Assembly: GCA_025716855.1 (NCBI GenBank)
Contig: JAIXMQ010000014.1
Coordinates: 293,001-357,000, forward strand
Direction: 5' to 3'
Length of the DNA: 64,000 bases
Source of the DNA: Pilaira anomala
Taxonomy: Eukaryota; Mucoromycota; Mucoromycetes; Mucorales; Mucoraceae
The notes beneath the pieces were generated by a model. The model saw only the letters and a program-made list of their open reading frames with translations. It made no database searches and was not told where the DNA came from. Within the stretch, counting starts at the first letter, position 1; the number at the start of each line of letters is the position of its first letter. The position numbers and the translations under genes were made by a program. This document shows, piece after piece, positions 36,713-49,091 of the stretch.

Positions 36713-38006
36713 ATGACAAATTTTGATTCAAATAGCTTTCTTAATGCTGACCAAGTGCTTCAATTACACGACTTATTTGGGCAAGATCAACTTGATTTTG
36801 ATGGAGATACTTCACTCTTATATGACGAGTTTACTTTTGGTACGCCGAAAATTTATTATAAAAGTTATTGTTTAGTCTGAGCTAATAATCTTTTTATGTG
36901 TAGAATCGAATATGGTAGATACAGTCGAACCTTCTAATTTAACCAATGAAAACTATGTCATGAATACCATTGTGAATGAACCAGAAAAGAAGCGTCGCAA
37001 TAGTACAAGCTCTAATTCATCACTCTCTTCTTGTTCTTCATCTGATTCTGAAGAAGATACTGAAGATTTTTCATCTATTGCCAATAACCAAGACGAAAGC
37101 GACTCATCTGATTCTGAAGCAGAACAAGAAGTGATATCACCTTATTTACATCGTCGTCAGATGGAAGAAATGATTTTGGATAAAATTACAAATCATTTAG
37201 ATGCCGAGAAACTTCCTGGTATTTTAACCATTATTTCTAAATCACACGAAGAAGTAGAAGAAGTTGAAATTGATTTAGCTAAATTGGATAGAGATCAATT
37301 GAATCGAATTTTAGCTTATGTAAATGATTGTTTAATGGAAAAAGAAGGTGGACCAAAAGTTCAAATTTCAAACTATACAGTTCAACCAGCTTCGCCAAAA
37401 CCTTTAGTAACTTTACCAACTTCACCATTACTACCAGCAGCAGTGCCAAAAAAAAGTCCAAAAGCTTCTACAACAAGTTCACGTCGTCGTCGTAATAATA
37501 GTAAACGACGTAAATCGATTGTCGAAGAAGGACACGTGGTGAATGGATCTTCTACTTCTAGACTTTCAACTACCCATGGACCAATTTCTATGTCTGCATT
37601 AACAGAAATCGAATCAAGTACAAAAAAGAAGAGTAGGAGAAAGAGAGTAACAAAAAAGATGAAAAATGATGATGATGTATCCGTACATATGCCAACAGAT
37701 TTAAATTCATTTAAAGATAGCATCGCTTCGACTAAACCAAAACGTCGATCTGCTGTACATAAAAGAAGATTACTGGAAGATATGTTACAACCATCAAGTG
37801 ATGATAGTAGTAGTGAAGAAGATAATGGTAATGGAATTATAGTTTTTGGTGACGAGCAAATGGATTTGGCAGTTACACAAAATGAAACAATTATTCACCA
37901 AGAGCAAACTACTATTGTAGAACAGAAATTACAAGAAGAAATAAATAATGTTATTGACGATGAGGATGATGATGATGATGACGAATTGATCGATATCATG
38001 ATGTAA
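36713..38006 (+). CDS. Nuclear protein with a stand-alone NET-like domain
   Basis: Two exons, 36713-36839 and 36904-38006, give 409 residues. The start at 36713 (MTNFDSN) is the first ATG in frame; a separate 15-codon upstream ORF occupies 36600-36644. After a Ser/acidic stretch there is a NET-like (extra-terminal) segment at about residues 125-190, with LPGILTIISKS and VEIDLAKLDRDQLNRILAYV, the pattern found after bromodomains in BET proteins. No bromodomain precedes it. The rest is low-complexity: basic clusters (SSRRRRNNSKRRKS, KRRKR-type nuclear signals), Ser/Pro-rich linkers and an acidic C-terminus. NET domains bind short basic peptides of chromatin regulators (family knowledge). A chromatin or transcription role is inference. 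Confidence 0.75.
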
Positions 38007-39530
38007 AAAACTCATTTGTTTTTTTCATTCTTTTTTGTATATATTTATGTCTATTTATTTCTTATTTGAGTAACAATACCTATTCCCCCCCAAAAAAAAG
38101 TAATAAAATTATTACCTTGTATTTAATATCTTTTTTGTTTTGTTTTAGTTGCGGGTATAAAAAATATTTTTGGTTAAGTGTTTATTATTTCTGACAATAA
38201 AAATAAAGTTGTTGTTATGGAGAGAAAAGAGTAGTTTCTTTTTGTCCCACATATTAAATGTACTACTTTATTCGAAAGGTTTCCGCGGACCAACAATGGA
38301 AGAAGGAAAAAAAAAAAAAAAAGTGATGGGGTTTATAATAAACACATTTAATGTAGAACAAACATATTACAATTTTTAACATTGAAGTACAATTATTATA
38401 GTAATACATACTTTTAAGAGTGACAAACATTTATAGTCTCCCCCCGGGAAAGACTTTCAACAAGCCTGGATCTGGAGATTTTGATAAACAGCACATGTTT
38501 TTAGGGTAGTACCAAAAAGGGTTCTCGCCTTACGACTATTGCTTACAACATTTGGGAAATTATTTTCGTATGTTTGGTTTGTATACTCAGCAATTTTCAA
38601 GTGTTTTAGATTGTTGTAGATCACCTGCGTATGCTAGTAGTAAAAAAAAAAAAAAAAAAAAAGAAGGGGGTGTTTTTTTTCTTTACAAATGATTACTTTT
38701 CTAAAGGATAATAACTGATTCATCTTGCTAGTTAAATAAATATATATAAAAAAACTTGAATTTATCACATTGGTAAATTTGTCATAAAATCAGGGTTTTT
38801 TTTCAAAAGACCCTTCTTTTTATTTTTTTCACGAAAATAAAAAAAAGGGTTATTTTAGTCGTGTTTCATTTAAGAAAGACCTATCAAATAAGTGTTTTAT
38901 TAATGTTACTTTTTTGAGCGAGATATAAAACAAGTTAATTATTTTTTGACCGAAAATAAATAAATAGGATTTGAAACTTTTAGCTTTTGATAATCATGAT
39001 TTATTTTTATGTCTATCTTAAAGGAGCAGGTATCACTATCATTCAAATGGAATAAAAAAGTATTTGAATTTTATTTCGCACCGAGTAGTTAGCTTTTATA
39101 TGAAAAAGATAACTTCTTGCATAAAAAGAAAGAAAGGATCTTTTCTTGTTATCTTTGAACGGTTGACGTTATACTTGGTAATTGTACCACTTTGATAACA
39201 TAGACTTAAATGGTAGCTGTTATAATGAACAAATGATGAGCTTAAATGTCCATGAGTGGTTTTTATTTGTATTCCCATAGTCACTCCCCCCATCCTTATA
39301 TACACGTCACTTTATCTTTCACTCTCTGTCTCTCACTCTCACTCACTCACACACACTCTCACTCTCACTTTCACACAACCGCTGAGATATTTCTTATTTT
39401 AAGATCAAGAGTATATAAACATATTAATTTCTTTGTTTTTTACTTTTTTCTTTTTCTTTCCTTCTTCTCTCTTTCTTTAAACTTTTTTATTTTTTATAAT
39501 ATAATATATCATATCATATAAAAAAAAATA
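38007..39530. other. Intergenic region and bZIP promoter
   Basis: It contains A runs (about 38642-38661), a CCCCCCGGG patch near 38440 and a CACT/CTCA-rich microsatellite patch at about 39317-39372. The stretch just before 39531 is T/C-rich with a TATA-like ATATAAAA immediately upstream of the ATG. No other gene is supported. Confidence 0.5.
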
Positions 39531-40790
39531 ATGTACTCAAACAATCAACATCATCATCAACATCAACACATGTATGGTATACCTCCATCTTCGTATCATT
39601 GGGGTCACCAATTACGTGGTATGTAAATTGCACTTTATAAATCTAGATCATCTCCACTAAATAAATAATTAATTGATATACATCTATAGTCTCTAATCAT
39701 GACCGTGTTACCGTATCTAACCATCCTAACGATTCACATTGGTATACAGGTAAAAAAAAAATATATACTTTTTTGTGTAAACAATTTATAGTATATATAT
39801 TGACTACAAATTTTAGATTCGCTACTTTGTCATTCTGCCCCAACAGTCTCTAGTCAACATATGAAGAGTGATAGTAGTACTTCTAGTAGTTTGAATGGGT
39901 CTCCTATTAGTAACAAATCTATAAACTCTCAGCAACATCCACTCTTGTATTCACCTACTGTAGGTTCTGGACCTAGAGCCGTAATCCCTTCAAAACGTGC
40001 TGCGCAAAACAGAGCTGCTCAGCGTGCTTTCCGCCAACGTAAAGAGCGCTACGTCAAAGATCTTGAAAAGAAGGCTAAATTGATGGACGAATGGAAAACT
40101 GAGTTGGATCAACTTCGCCAACAAAATAAAGAATTAAAAGAAACAACTATGCGCTTAGAAAAGCAAATACATCAACAACAACAACACCATCATCATCATC
40201 ATCATCAACAACAACAACAACAACAGCAACAGCAACAGCAACAACAACAACAACAGCAACAACAGCAACAACAACAATACAACTGTAATGATAAATTGAC
40301 CTCTCCCGTTACATCACCTTCATTAAGTGATGAAGTAGTTCCGCCTCCTGTTGTAGTTGTCATGGATCGTCAAAAGTCTAGCCGAAGAAAAATAAAACAA
40401 GAATCACCAGAAAATATTAAAACAAATTTTTTACCTGTTAATCTTCGTGCACCTGAACGAAATAATTATGGTTCACCTACAACATCCTGCTCATCATCTT
40501 CTTCTGTTGGTGGTTTAGATGACCAAAGAAACTACAATAGCCAACTCTCTTGGCCAACCACATCAGGGGCTGATTTTGATCCTTACGAAACAAACAACCT
40601 TGATTTCATTTCAACTGGAGGAGGTCAAGTCTTGGACGATCTCTGTGCTGTCTTACAGACTCGCCAAAGACCTGAAATCAATTCAACTTATTCTATGCAA
40701 AACCATCAACAACAGAGCTATGTCATGTCATTGAATTCACCAGTGGGCCGAAGTGATACCAATAACATGTTGATGTCAAGAACTTACTAA
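39531..40790 (+). CDS. AP-1/Yap-like bZIP transcription factor with His/Gln tract
   Basis: Three exons (39531-39618, 39690-39749, 39817-40790) give 373 residues. The N-terminus is rich in His, Asn and Gln. The basic region at about residues 107-129 (SKRAAQNRAAQRAFRQRKER) carries the fungal Pap1/Yap signature N-x-x-A-Q-x-x-F-R. A leucine zipper follows (about 133-167) and runs directly into four Gln, seven His and 24 Gln (about 169-203). The C-terminal half is Ser/Gln-rich with a short acidic block (DFDPYETNNLDFIST). The paired cysteine-rich redox domains of Yap1/Pap1 are not visible, so peroxide sensing by that mechanism is unlikely. It should bind AP-1 or CRE-like DNA in the nucleus (family knowledge). 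Target genes are unknown. Confidence 0.88.
40206..40277 (+). repeat. CAA/CAG repeat encoding 24 glutamines
   Basis: Trinucleotide repeat within the bZIP gene, mostly CAA with interspersed CAG, preceded by seven His codons. Probably length-polymorphic. Confidence 0.85.
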
Positions 40791-40808
40791 AACCAACCGC
40801 TTTCTTCT

Positions 40809-40842
<34 letters not shown>

Positions 40843-41258
40843 GTGTGTGCGAAACAACGGTGTAACTCAATGATTAGAACCCTTAATTATTTTCGACCCT
40901 TTTTTTTTTATAATTATTTCGGTACGACTATTAAAAAAAATACACACACAACAAAAGGAAAGACTGGTTCTCACATATGTAACAACCCTACTATCATCCC
41001 ATTTATGTATTTATATTTTCTCTTTTTAGCAAATTCGTTTTTTTTCTTTAAATTATTATTATTGTTTTTTTATATATATTTCACAATTAAAAAAAAAAAA
41101 AACTTTTTTTTTCTCATTCTTCAGTAAGCTCTCAATTGAAATAAATATAGAATTAACATTTCATTCCAAAGTATTTTTCTCTAACGCAAAATATTAACTT
41201 TTACCAAAAAAAAAAAGTGCATGGGAAATTTATGTAATGAAATTAAGGGTCTATCGTT
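40791..41258. other. Convergent 3' region between bZIP and aminotransferase genes
   Basis: Contains a 29-base T run (40811-40839) only 20 bp after the bZIP stop and several shorter runs. Serves as the 3' UTRs of two convergent genes. No gene seen. Confidence 0.55.
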
Positions 41259-42758
41259 TTAGGATTTATTCACACCATTTGACTTAATTCCAATTAAAAT
41301 AGCTTGTTTTAAACGATCCACACCTACTTTCAAAGTACGAGTATCGTAATGAGCAAAAGATAACCGAACAAGGTATTGGTTCTCGTTTCGAGTTACAGAG
41401 AAAAGGGTACCAACACCTACTCCAACCTCAAGATTGTGTTCTCGGATGATTTCAACCAACTGCTGACCTGTGATAGGAATCTTTAACCAAACAAAGTAGC
41501 CTCCTTTGGGTTTGATTGATACTGAACAACCTAATGGCTTCAAGTGAAGATCAATTGATTCCCAAAGTCCTTCATAAAGCCTATTACTATGAACCTTTTT
41601 CAAATGGGCCACATGTTGATGTAATGAGTCATCAATTAACATTTCGTTAATAATTTGACATGCTATATATTACATTAATTATTTTAGTGTTATGGTTTCT
41701 TGGGGGAGCATGATATCCCATGACATACTTACACAAGTTAGAAGGTGAACCGCCTGATCTAAATGAACCACTATTAAATATAAAATCATGTGAATAAAAC
41801 CCTTTTTTTTTTAAAAAAAAACCCTGATTATACATACCAATTTCCTACTTGCTTAATAATAGAGTCACCAGCCTCAATCCAACCAGCTCTTGCACCAGGA
41901 GCAAGAATTTTGGAAAATGAGCCATTACTAATTACAACATGTTTGCCGTCAGACTCTAAGTCATAAGCTATAACACGTTGAGGAATATCTCCTTGATATG
42001 TTAGGATATCGTAGACATCATCACAGATAATCAACATATTATATTGTTTTCCCAATTGCACCAACCGTTTTCTTTTTTCAGCAGATAAAATTGAGCCAGT
42101 TGGGTTGGCATGAGTAGGAACACAATAGAGAACTGAATCGAAAAACTTGTTCTGTTGTGCTCCATTTCGATTTTTGATCAAGTAAGATTGTAATAAATCA
42201 ATATCGATACCTGAATCGTCTTGTTCAGGAATTCCAATAAATTGATCTCGACTGAACCCAGCATCCAAAAATATATCAAATGATAAAAAGTAAGTAGGAT
42301 CTTGGAAGTAAACGTGGCGTGTTGACGACTGAGGTCTTGTAAGCATTGTCAAAATATGTTGGAGAGATAAAGATGCACCTGGTGTGGCACATAAATTCTG
42401 GCTAAATAATTTATCAGTCTATTTTTCCATCTATCCCTTTTTTTTTTTTTTTTTCATCAGTTGGTTTTACCTAGAAACAAACGAATTGTATTCTTTCGAA
42501 AGAAATAGAGCTAAATTATTAAGAAATTCAGGGTGGCCACGTTCAGTTGGATACTGTTTTTTTTAAAAAATATATGTATATATATATATATTAGAAATAT
42601 TCCCAGAAGAAACCACGTTATATTTGTATAAATATAGTTATTACTTGCAACATGTCGTTAGCAGCATTAGGTCGACTCAAGGCTTTTTTAGAAGCTTTAT
42701 CAAACAGCTTTGTAGGTAAAAGGTCAGCAGAAGGCTGACCACTCATTAAGTTAATCAT
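41259..42758 (-). CDS. PLP-dependent class I/II aminotransferase
   Basis: Five exons (42758-42645, 42553-42471, 42401-41838, 41770-41733, 41662-41259) give 400 residues. The order MINLMSGQPSADLLP, YPTERGHPEFLNNLALFL, YCVPTHANPTGS, ICDDVYDIL, SNGSFSKILAPGARAGWIEA and KPKGGYFVWLKIP is that of fold-type I aminotransferases; the Schiff-base Lys is in SFSK and the phosphate-binding Arg in GARAGW. The third exon must start at 42401, because the nearer acceptor would shift the frame. It most resembles the yeast YER152C and bacterial MocR-free valine/2-aminoadipate transaminase group; the substrate cannot be read from sequence. No organelle signal is evident. Confidence 0.85.
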
Positions 42759-42870
42759 GATGAGGAAAAGAAAGACGAACAAAATAAAGTTTAGAAGTTG
42801 TAACTGTTTTATTCAGACTTGTCAAATAAGGGAGTTTAAATTGTAAGATCTATATGGTATAGTATTAAGA

Positions 42871-44497
42871 TTATTTTTCCAAAGCAGGATTGGCCATTTT
42901 ACGTCTACGTAAATAACTAGAGAAATTATTTTAGAACGCATATATTGACAGTATGCATAAATTGTTTTTTCTTTACCTTTTAGGTTGAGGTTGACATAAA
43001 ACTTGAAACATGTTTTTAAATGGATTCAATTTGTTGTAAGGATTAATGTGTAATTCCGGGTGTTTTGCCCTTAAAATATCAGCACGAATCTAATACGAAA
43101 ATTTAAGTATATACTAGAAATAATAATAATATATATACATATATATATGTAATTACCTGTTCATGTGTTGTTACACCACGAAGGGCTAATGAACAATGAT
43201 ACAGGGTTAAGCAGCCAACCAACCAAAGTAAAATAAAACAATAAATGGCGAGTACAAAGCTAACAGGAGCTTGTGTAAAAACAAAGCTAAAACTGTTCAT
43301 TGGTTGATTGGCTTCATGTCGGTTAGCAATTGATAACAGTTGGTAGACAACAGATGCAATAACAAAGATACATAACAAAGCAGCAGATAAAATGAAAGTA
43401 AAAAATGATCGATAATTTCGTTTACCAATGCAGTTGTTCAGCCAGGCGCAGTGATGATCTTCAAACTCTATTTTTTTTTAAAAAAATAAAACCAAAAATT
43501 AATATTAAATCTTAGTAGATTTTAAATTAAAAAGTCGTACTTACCGACGCAATTATCACATTGTCTACAATGACTAGCTCTGGGTGGTCGATAAATTCTA
43601 CAGGTATCACAATACCTCAATGAATAATTTGTATCTTTAATTATGATTTCTTTAGGTGGTGCATCTGAGCTGATCGAAGCATTTTCGTCGTTAAAAATTT
43701 GTTCAATAACTGGATCTAAATTACGAGGAATGATCTAAAATGCCATGGTTAAATGATATGTATTCTAAAATCAAAATCAAAAATTAATATTACCCCAGGA
43801 TCAGTCCAAGAAGTTTTTAACATAGAAACAAATGACAATACAAACAGGTATGCAAATACAATGGGTACAGCAGGATGAATTTCTGACCATAAGTATGGAC
43901 AACTTTTTTTTTAAAAAAAAAAAGAAAAGGTCAATTGAAGAAGAAGTGTATGAGAAAAAGATATTCTTACGTGAACACAGAGAATAATACGGTTGGCGTA
44001 ATGAAAATAAATAAACCAGCAATAAATGCACGACAATCTCTACTGGTTACCAATCTTCCACCGCATAAAAATCTGGTATGGCCGGGAAATAATTGGTAAT
44101 TTCGAAGGGGCTTCTGACGCTGTTGCTGGTGCTGCTGTTGCTGGTGCTGCTGATAAGTATTAGAAGCTGCAATTGTTTCTAGGGTTTCTTGAGAATTATC
44201 TTTAATTGAACTCAAGCAGTATTCTTCTGTGCGCCTTGTTTTGGTTTGAAGAATGGGTGCGGTGCTGACATAGCTAGCAACTATAGAATTAGAGGTTAAA
44301 CCTGAAGATTGTCCGATTGGTTCATCCTCATGTTCCATGAGGGTATCCATGTTCTTAATTGGAACTGAGTCAAAATCATAATCCTCGAGTGAATCAGGTT
44401 CTAATGATGAATTTTGAAAGTAACTGGGTTGAAATATTGTAAACGATGATTGGTCTTGAATACGTTCAATTGCTGAATGCCGTTTTGGAACATTCAT
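42871..44497 (-). CDS. DHHC-type protein S-palmitoyltransferase (Erf2-like)
   Basis: Six exons (44497-43971, 43902-43794, 43734-43545, 43467-43157, 43089-42977, 42916-42871) give 431 residues. The N-terminal 125 residues are polar with a Gln-rich run. Then come transmembrane pairs around FIAGLFIFITPTVLF and VPIVFAYLFVLSF, the cysteine-rich domain ([24 protein letters not shown]) with catalytic FEDHHCAWLNNCIG, two more membrane segments (FILSAALLCIFVIAS; FVLAIYCFILLWLVG) and a TTxE-like TTHEQ motif. The asparagine-rich NPYNKLNPFKN tail is also typical. Enzymes of this type palmitoylate Ras and other proteins at the ER or Golgi (family knowledge). It diverges from the RhoGAP gene with 211 bp between starts. 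Confidence 0.93.
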
Positions 44498-44708
44498 TTA
44501 ACAAGACCAAAAACCAAGAAAAATAAAACAAAAAAAAAAGTGGTAAGAGTAAAAAGAAGATATATAGGGAGGATTACACAAAAAAAGAGGTCTATGCCAA
44601 AAGAAAAAGTAAAAATAAAAGTATATAAATAAATTGAACACAAGCCTCCTCTCTTCTCTTTCTCTTTCTCTTTCACTTTCTTTTTTTATTTCTTTTTTAT
44701 TCTTTAGC
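44498..44708. promoter_or_regulatory. Bidirectional promoter region, palmitoyltransferase and RhoGAP
   Basis: Only 211 bp separate two divergent start codons, so both promoters must overlap here. The plus strand has a pyrimidine-rich patch (CTCTTTCTCTTT) at about 44650-44690, just before the RhoGAP ATG. Confidence 0.6.
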
Positions 44709-45818
44709 ATGGAGCCTTTATTAGACAATTCTTCTATAAAAAACTGGTTAAAAAAAGTCGTTGTAAATAAAAAAATACAGAAATCCTTAGGTAATTTTTT
44801 TGTCAAAAACAAGAAAAAAGTAACAACATTTCATTGATTTTTCGGTATAGACGTATTTGGTGTCCCACTTTACGATAGTTTATTAGTTGCCAATACCCAT
44901 ATTGCTTATGAAGATAGAAATACCGTTATTGGATCAATACCTATTGTCGTAGCTAAATGTGGCTCTTTTTTGAAAGATCAAGGTAACTGACAGTATACAA
45001 ATAAATAAATAAACAAAATGTAAATATTTACTTTCTTATTTTTTTTTTTCATGTATAGGTCTTTATGTTGAAGGTGTATTCCGTAAAAGTGGCAGGTAAT
45101 TTATTATATTACAATTATATACATCCTTATTTAACTCCTATAATAATATATATAAAAAAAAAGTGCCAAAAGATTAGGCGAGTTACAGCATCACTTTAAT
45201 TCGTCATCTGATTTTGGCATAGGTTTAAGTTGGCGCGGGTATACTGTACATGATGCTGCAAATTGCTTGAGGCGTTTTTTAAATTATCTTCCTGAACCGG
45301 TCATTCCATTTTCTCTTTATGAACCTTTTCGAAATATAGCAGCCAGCCAAAGTAAATTAAAATATTAATGTTTTTTAATATATAAACAAAATATATAGTA
45401 ACATGGATCATATATAGATGATAACGATACCAAAATCAAACAATACCAGGAATGCATAGATCAATTGCCTATAGTCAATCAATATCTATTATTTTACTTA
45501 TTAGATTTATTGGCATTATTTAACAATTATGCCAAGTATACTAAAATGAATTCAGTCGCTCTAGCATCTGTATTCACACCTGGTATCTTACTTAACCCAG
45601 AACACTCGATGTGCCCGCATCAATATAAATTATCACAGCTTGTGATACAATTCTTAATTGAACATCAAGAGCAATTTCATTTACCCCAATCAAGTAAAGA
45701 TAACCCAACGCTCACTCCTACAAGTATAACTAGACAACAGTTATTACGTGCTAATACTGTGCCTGCAAAAATAAATCGATTTGGTCCCAATGATCCACTT
45801 CAAATTATAAATAAGTAA
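44709..45818 (+). CDS. RhoGAP-domain protein
   Basis: Five exons (44709-44790, 44851-44982, 45059-45095, 45164-45351, 45418-45818) give 279 residues. Nearly the whole chain is one RhoGAP domain: FGVPLYDSL start, IPIVVAKCGSFL, then EGVFRKSGS with the arginine finger (split by introns), the LGELQHHFN region, TVHDAANCLRRFLNYLPEPVIP, and LLFYLLDLLALFNNYAKYTKMNSVALASVFTPGIL. It should stimulate GTP hydrolysis on Rho or Cdc42-type GTPases (family knowledge). There is no other domain, unlike most fungal RhoGAPs, which carry LIM, PH, BAR or SH2 domains. The C-terminus is a short Thr/Ser/Pro tail. Confidence 0.92.
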
Positions 45819-48800
45819 TTTATAAAGCTATTATATATATATATATATAACTATTCTCCTTTTTTTATCTTTTTTAATGAAACTGCGTTAATTTAAAACA
45901 ATAACAAATAAGCTTTATCGGATGTAACATTGACAAATAAATAAAAACCAATCGTACATAAGTTTTTTGGCACAGATGTCATTACAACTACTTGAACAAT
46001 TTTGTAAATTATGGCAGTCATTTTTATTTGCGGAAATTCCTTACTAAATTTGGTAGCAATCTTGGCCAAAAATAGCAATACAAGTGGCCTCAAGTGCGTT
46101 CAGAATGGAATACACGAGTTACTACACTGGCTGAGAGATAGATTATTGATTAGGGCTGGGTTGAGTCGGTGAGGGTGGGATCAAACAGTGTATTGATATA
46201 TCAAAGATTTATACATGCCGAAAACTTCGTAGATAACACATTCTTCCACAACAATAGAATTACTAGATAGTCCCTCTCTCAAAACAGAAATTTTCTTAAA
46301 ACGTTTCTGTTATGCAATTTGAGTTTTGTATTATCAATATCAATATCAATATCCAGCTCGTCATTAGTAATATTATTATTAGTATTAGCATTGGTATCAG
46401 GCATATATATTTATTACGGACTCAGTATTGGTAGTAGTATTGCTATTGATATTGAAATAGGCTGGAAATACATGTTTCGCTTTGGTATCAACGACAGCAG
46501 CAAAAAAAAACTCCTGTAGACTTATTTATTCTTGGTTGTATTTGTAATTAAGACTAAAAACAAGGCTATAATAATATATACATTTAGTCAGTATGTTTAC
46601 TGCTCTCATTACGGTTGTCGTTGCCCTAACGGACTCGGATGCAATATCTTCTATACCTAATGCATGTAATCTGTTTAAGAAAAGTATTTATTATTGAAAT
46701 TTATTAGACAATGAACTACTTCTTTATAGTAGATTATTGGAGCTATGATATGTCTTACTTTTGATAATATGTATTATATTTCTTGATTTTATAAAAAAAA
46801 GAGCAACCTGTTTGCAGTTTATCATATGATGTGCCAAAAAAAAAAATAAAAAAAAAAAAATGCCAATAGCACAAATTATGCAAGTCTTCATGTTGTCAAA
46901 AAACGTAAGTTTATTTATGTTAAAGTAGTTCGGGATATATGATGTTCTCTGTTGAGGCATTCAGAGTAGAATTTGGAGTTTGATTGGTACATATGTAATA
47001 AGCGATTTTGGGACAGATTGATACTTATTTTTTGTTGTGATTCTTCAATTTGGCGTTCCATGCTTTTTTACAGCTCAGTTTCAAGCTTTCCAGTTGGCCT
47101 TTTAAGCCATCATGGTTATCTAAAAGAGGGTAATTGATTTCTTATTTATATACATACCTCCTTTTTTTTCTTTAGGTCAAATAAACAATGTGATGTCAGA
47201 AGCTTTCAGAATTGGTTATGTATATCACACAAATATAACTTTTCTTAATACATTTGTCCAGGTGATAATGAGAAAAGAAAAATACTTCAAAAAGACGTGC
47301 TGTTAGTTATTAGAAATATGATATTTAATCTACCTTCAAGGGATCAAAAGTTTCACGTGAAACATTATATCCATGTAAACCTTGTGCATACTTTGCTCAT
47401 CTTTTTTATCATTGGATTATATATATAACTTTTTCTGAAAGTATAAGTTAATCGACAGAGTTTAGGTACTATAAATAAAACCATGTTTGTTTCTAATAAT
47501 ATCCTGAGTCGCTTAAAACTAAGCCAATTTAAATCAGAAAAATAACCAAATTCGCGTATAATACTTTGTACTTCTTTTCTATCTCTTAAAATGAAAACTT
47601 TGATAAGTGCGCTACTATCAAATCATTTTAAACATATATGTTCTTGATTTAAAGAATTGAGTAGTATATGTATAATGCCGCACGACGAGATTTTCATTGA
47701 CATTTTTTCTGATAACATCATAAACAATTCCAAGCTGAGAATGCTAGGCACTTTTGAATAAATCTTGAAATGTTGTCAGACAGACGAATATAAATCCAGA
47801 AGTTTGATTTCTCTTGATATAAAATGAGTGGAGATTCTAATACATGTAAATCATAAAGTATTTTTATCTTCTTCGGTTGATAGACATGAGCGATGTATTA
47901 CAGTATAAATATTTTTATAAATATAATGTGGTTGTTCACATGATCTGTAATAATATTTGCTTGCCTATTTTGAGTTCATATATAAGCATGCTGTAACAAA
48001 CTACATTCACACCTGTAAAAAGCACATATACCCGTTAAAAAAACAGAGATGCTTGTGATTCTCAAAATAACGTGCTCGAACCACAAATAATTATTACACA
48101 TGCATGTAATCAAAAGTGTCAATTTAATTATTGTGTCATGTTATAAATCCCGTTGCAGACTTGTTTTGATTATTAATAAATCTTATTATTAAGTATTTTG
48201 TCCAGTTTTCAGGTTCCATAAGTTTGTAGCGAACTGAAAAAAAAAGGAAAGATATTTCCGAGAGGCTTTTTTTCCACACTGAAAAGCCGAACTAAAAATA
48301 ACTAAAGGACAAACAAGAATATATATTAAAGATTGTTCCTGTAATATTGCAGATAAGCCCAAGCAATAATAAAGACGCAAGGATATTACAATCTGGGTAA
48401 CTTTGATATAAATATGTATTATAATATATTTATTTATGTGGCCCTGCTTTTATTCACAAAGTTTTTATCCGATCAAGAACTATATTTCAGGTGGGAGCAC
48501 TTCTTTTAAAATGAAGCTCTACCTATCCTCCCTAATAAGAGACTTAGGGACTATGACTTAAATACAATTACAGGATAAGTTTATATAAACTACTTGATTT
48601 ATAATTTACATATCGGTTTTTAATTAATACATATAATGACCCTCCCTCTAATTTATTGAAGAGCATATAGCATACATTCAGTAAAAATATATTAAGAATA
48701 TTTACTATGTACTTTTTGGTAACATATGCTCTATATCTATTTAAAGTTTATAGCAAGTTTATTTTTTATTTTTATTTCTTTGAACGGAATTTCCTCCAAC

Positions 48801-49091
48801 AGTTATCATTAATTTCTAATAAAAGTGTACAATCTTTTACTCTGTTGCATGGCACAAGCTTTTATTAATCATTTAAAAATATATATGTCGATATCCCTTT
48901 TTGTTTCAATGTTTCGCATTTAGTGCGAATACCATCTTCGCAAAATTTTTGTCACAAACCATGTTGACGTAAATCTATTTCTCTTCGACAGAGCGAACCA
49001 TTCACCTGTCAAACTGCATATTAAATGAAATAAATACAACCCGTTTTTTTGAAACACAGCGTTTACAAAAAAAAAACTTTTCTTTTCAATT
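45819..49091. other. Long intergenic region, no gene supported
   Basis: AT-rich DNA with a TA microsatellite near 45831-45849 and ATCAAT/ATATC-type tandem hexamers around 46332-46352. Short open frames occur but contain repeats or homopolymers. A 34-codon plus-strand frame at 46593-46697 starts with a hydrophobic signal-like segment and is too short to call. No tRNA was recognised. Confidence 0.5.

Noticed and set aside
42401..42440. Nearer splice acceptors for exon 3 of the aminotransferase (after ATAG near 42420 and 42432)
   Set aside because: Both put the following conserved sequence out of frame; only the acceptor ending at 42402 keeps it.
46319..46519. 66-codon frame SISISISSS...
   Set aside because: Produced by an ATCAAT tandem repeat; no conserved features.
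46593..46697. 34-codon frame starting with a hydrophobic, signal-like segment (MFTALITVVVAL)
   Set aside because: Too short, no clear donor site or following exon, and surrounded by non-coding AT-rich DNA.
48060..48080. GCTCGAACCAC string resembling part of a tRNA T-arm
   Set aside because: No matching acceptor stem, D-arm or anticodon arm could be folded around it.
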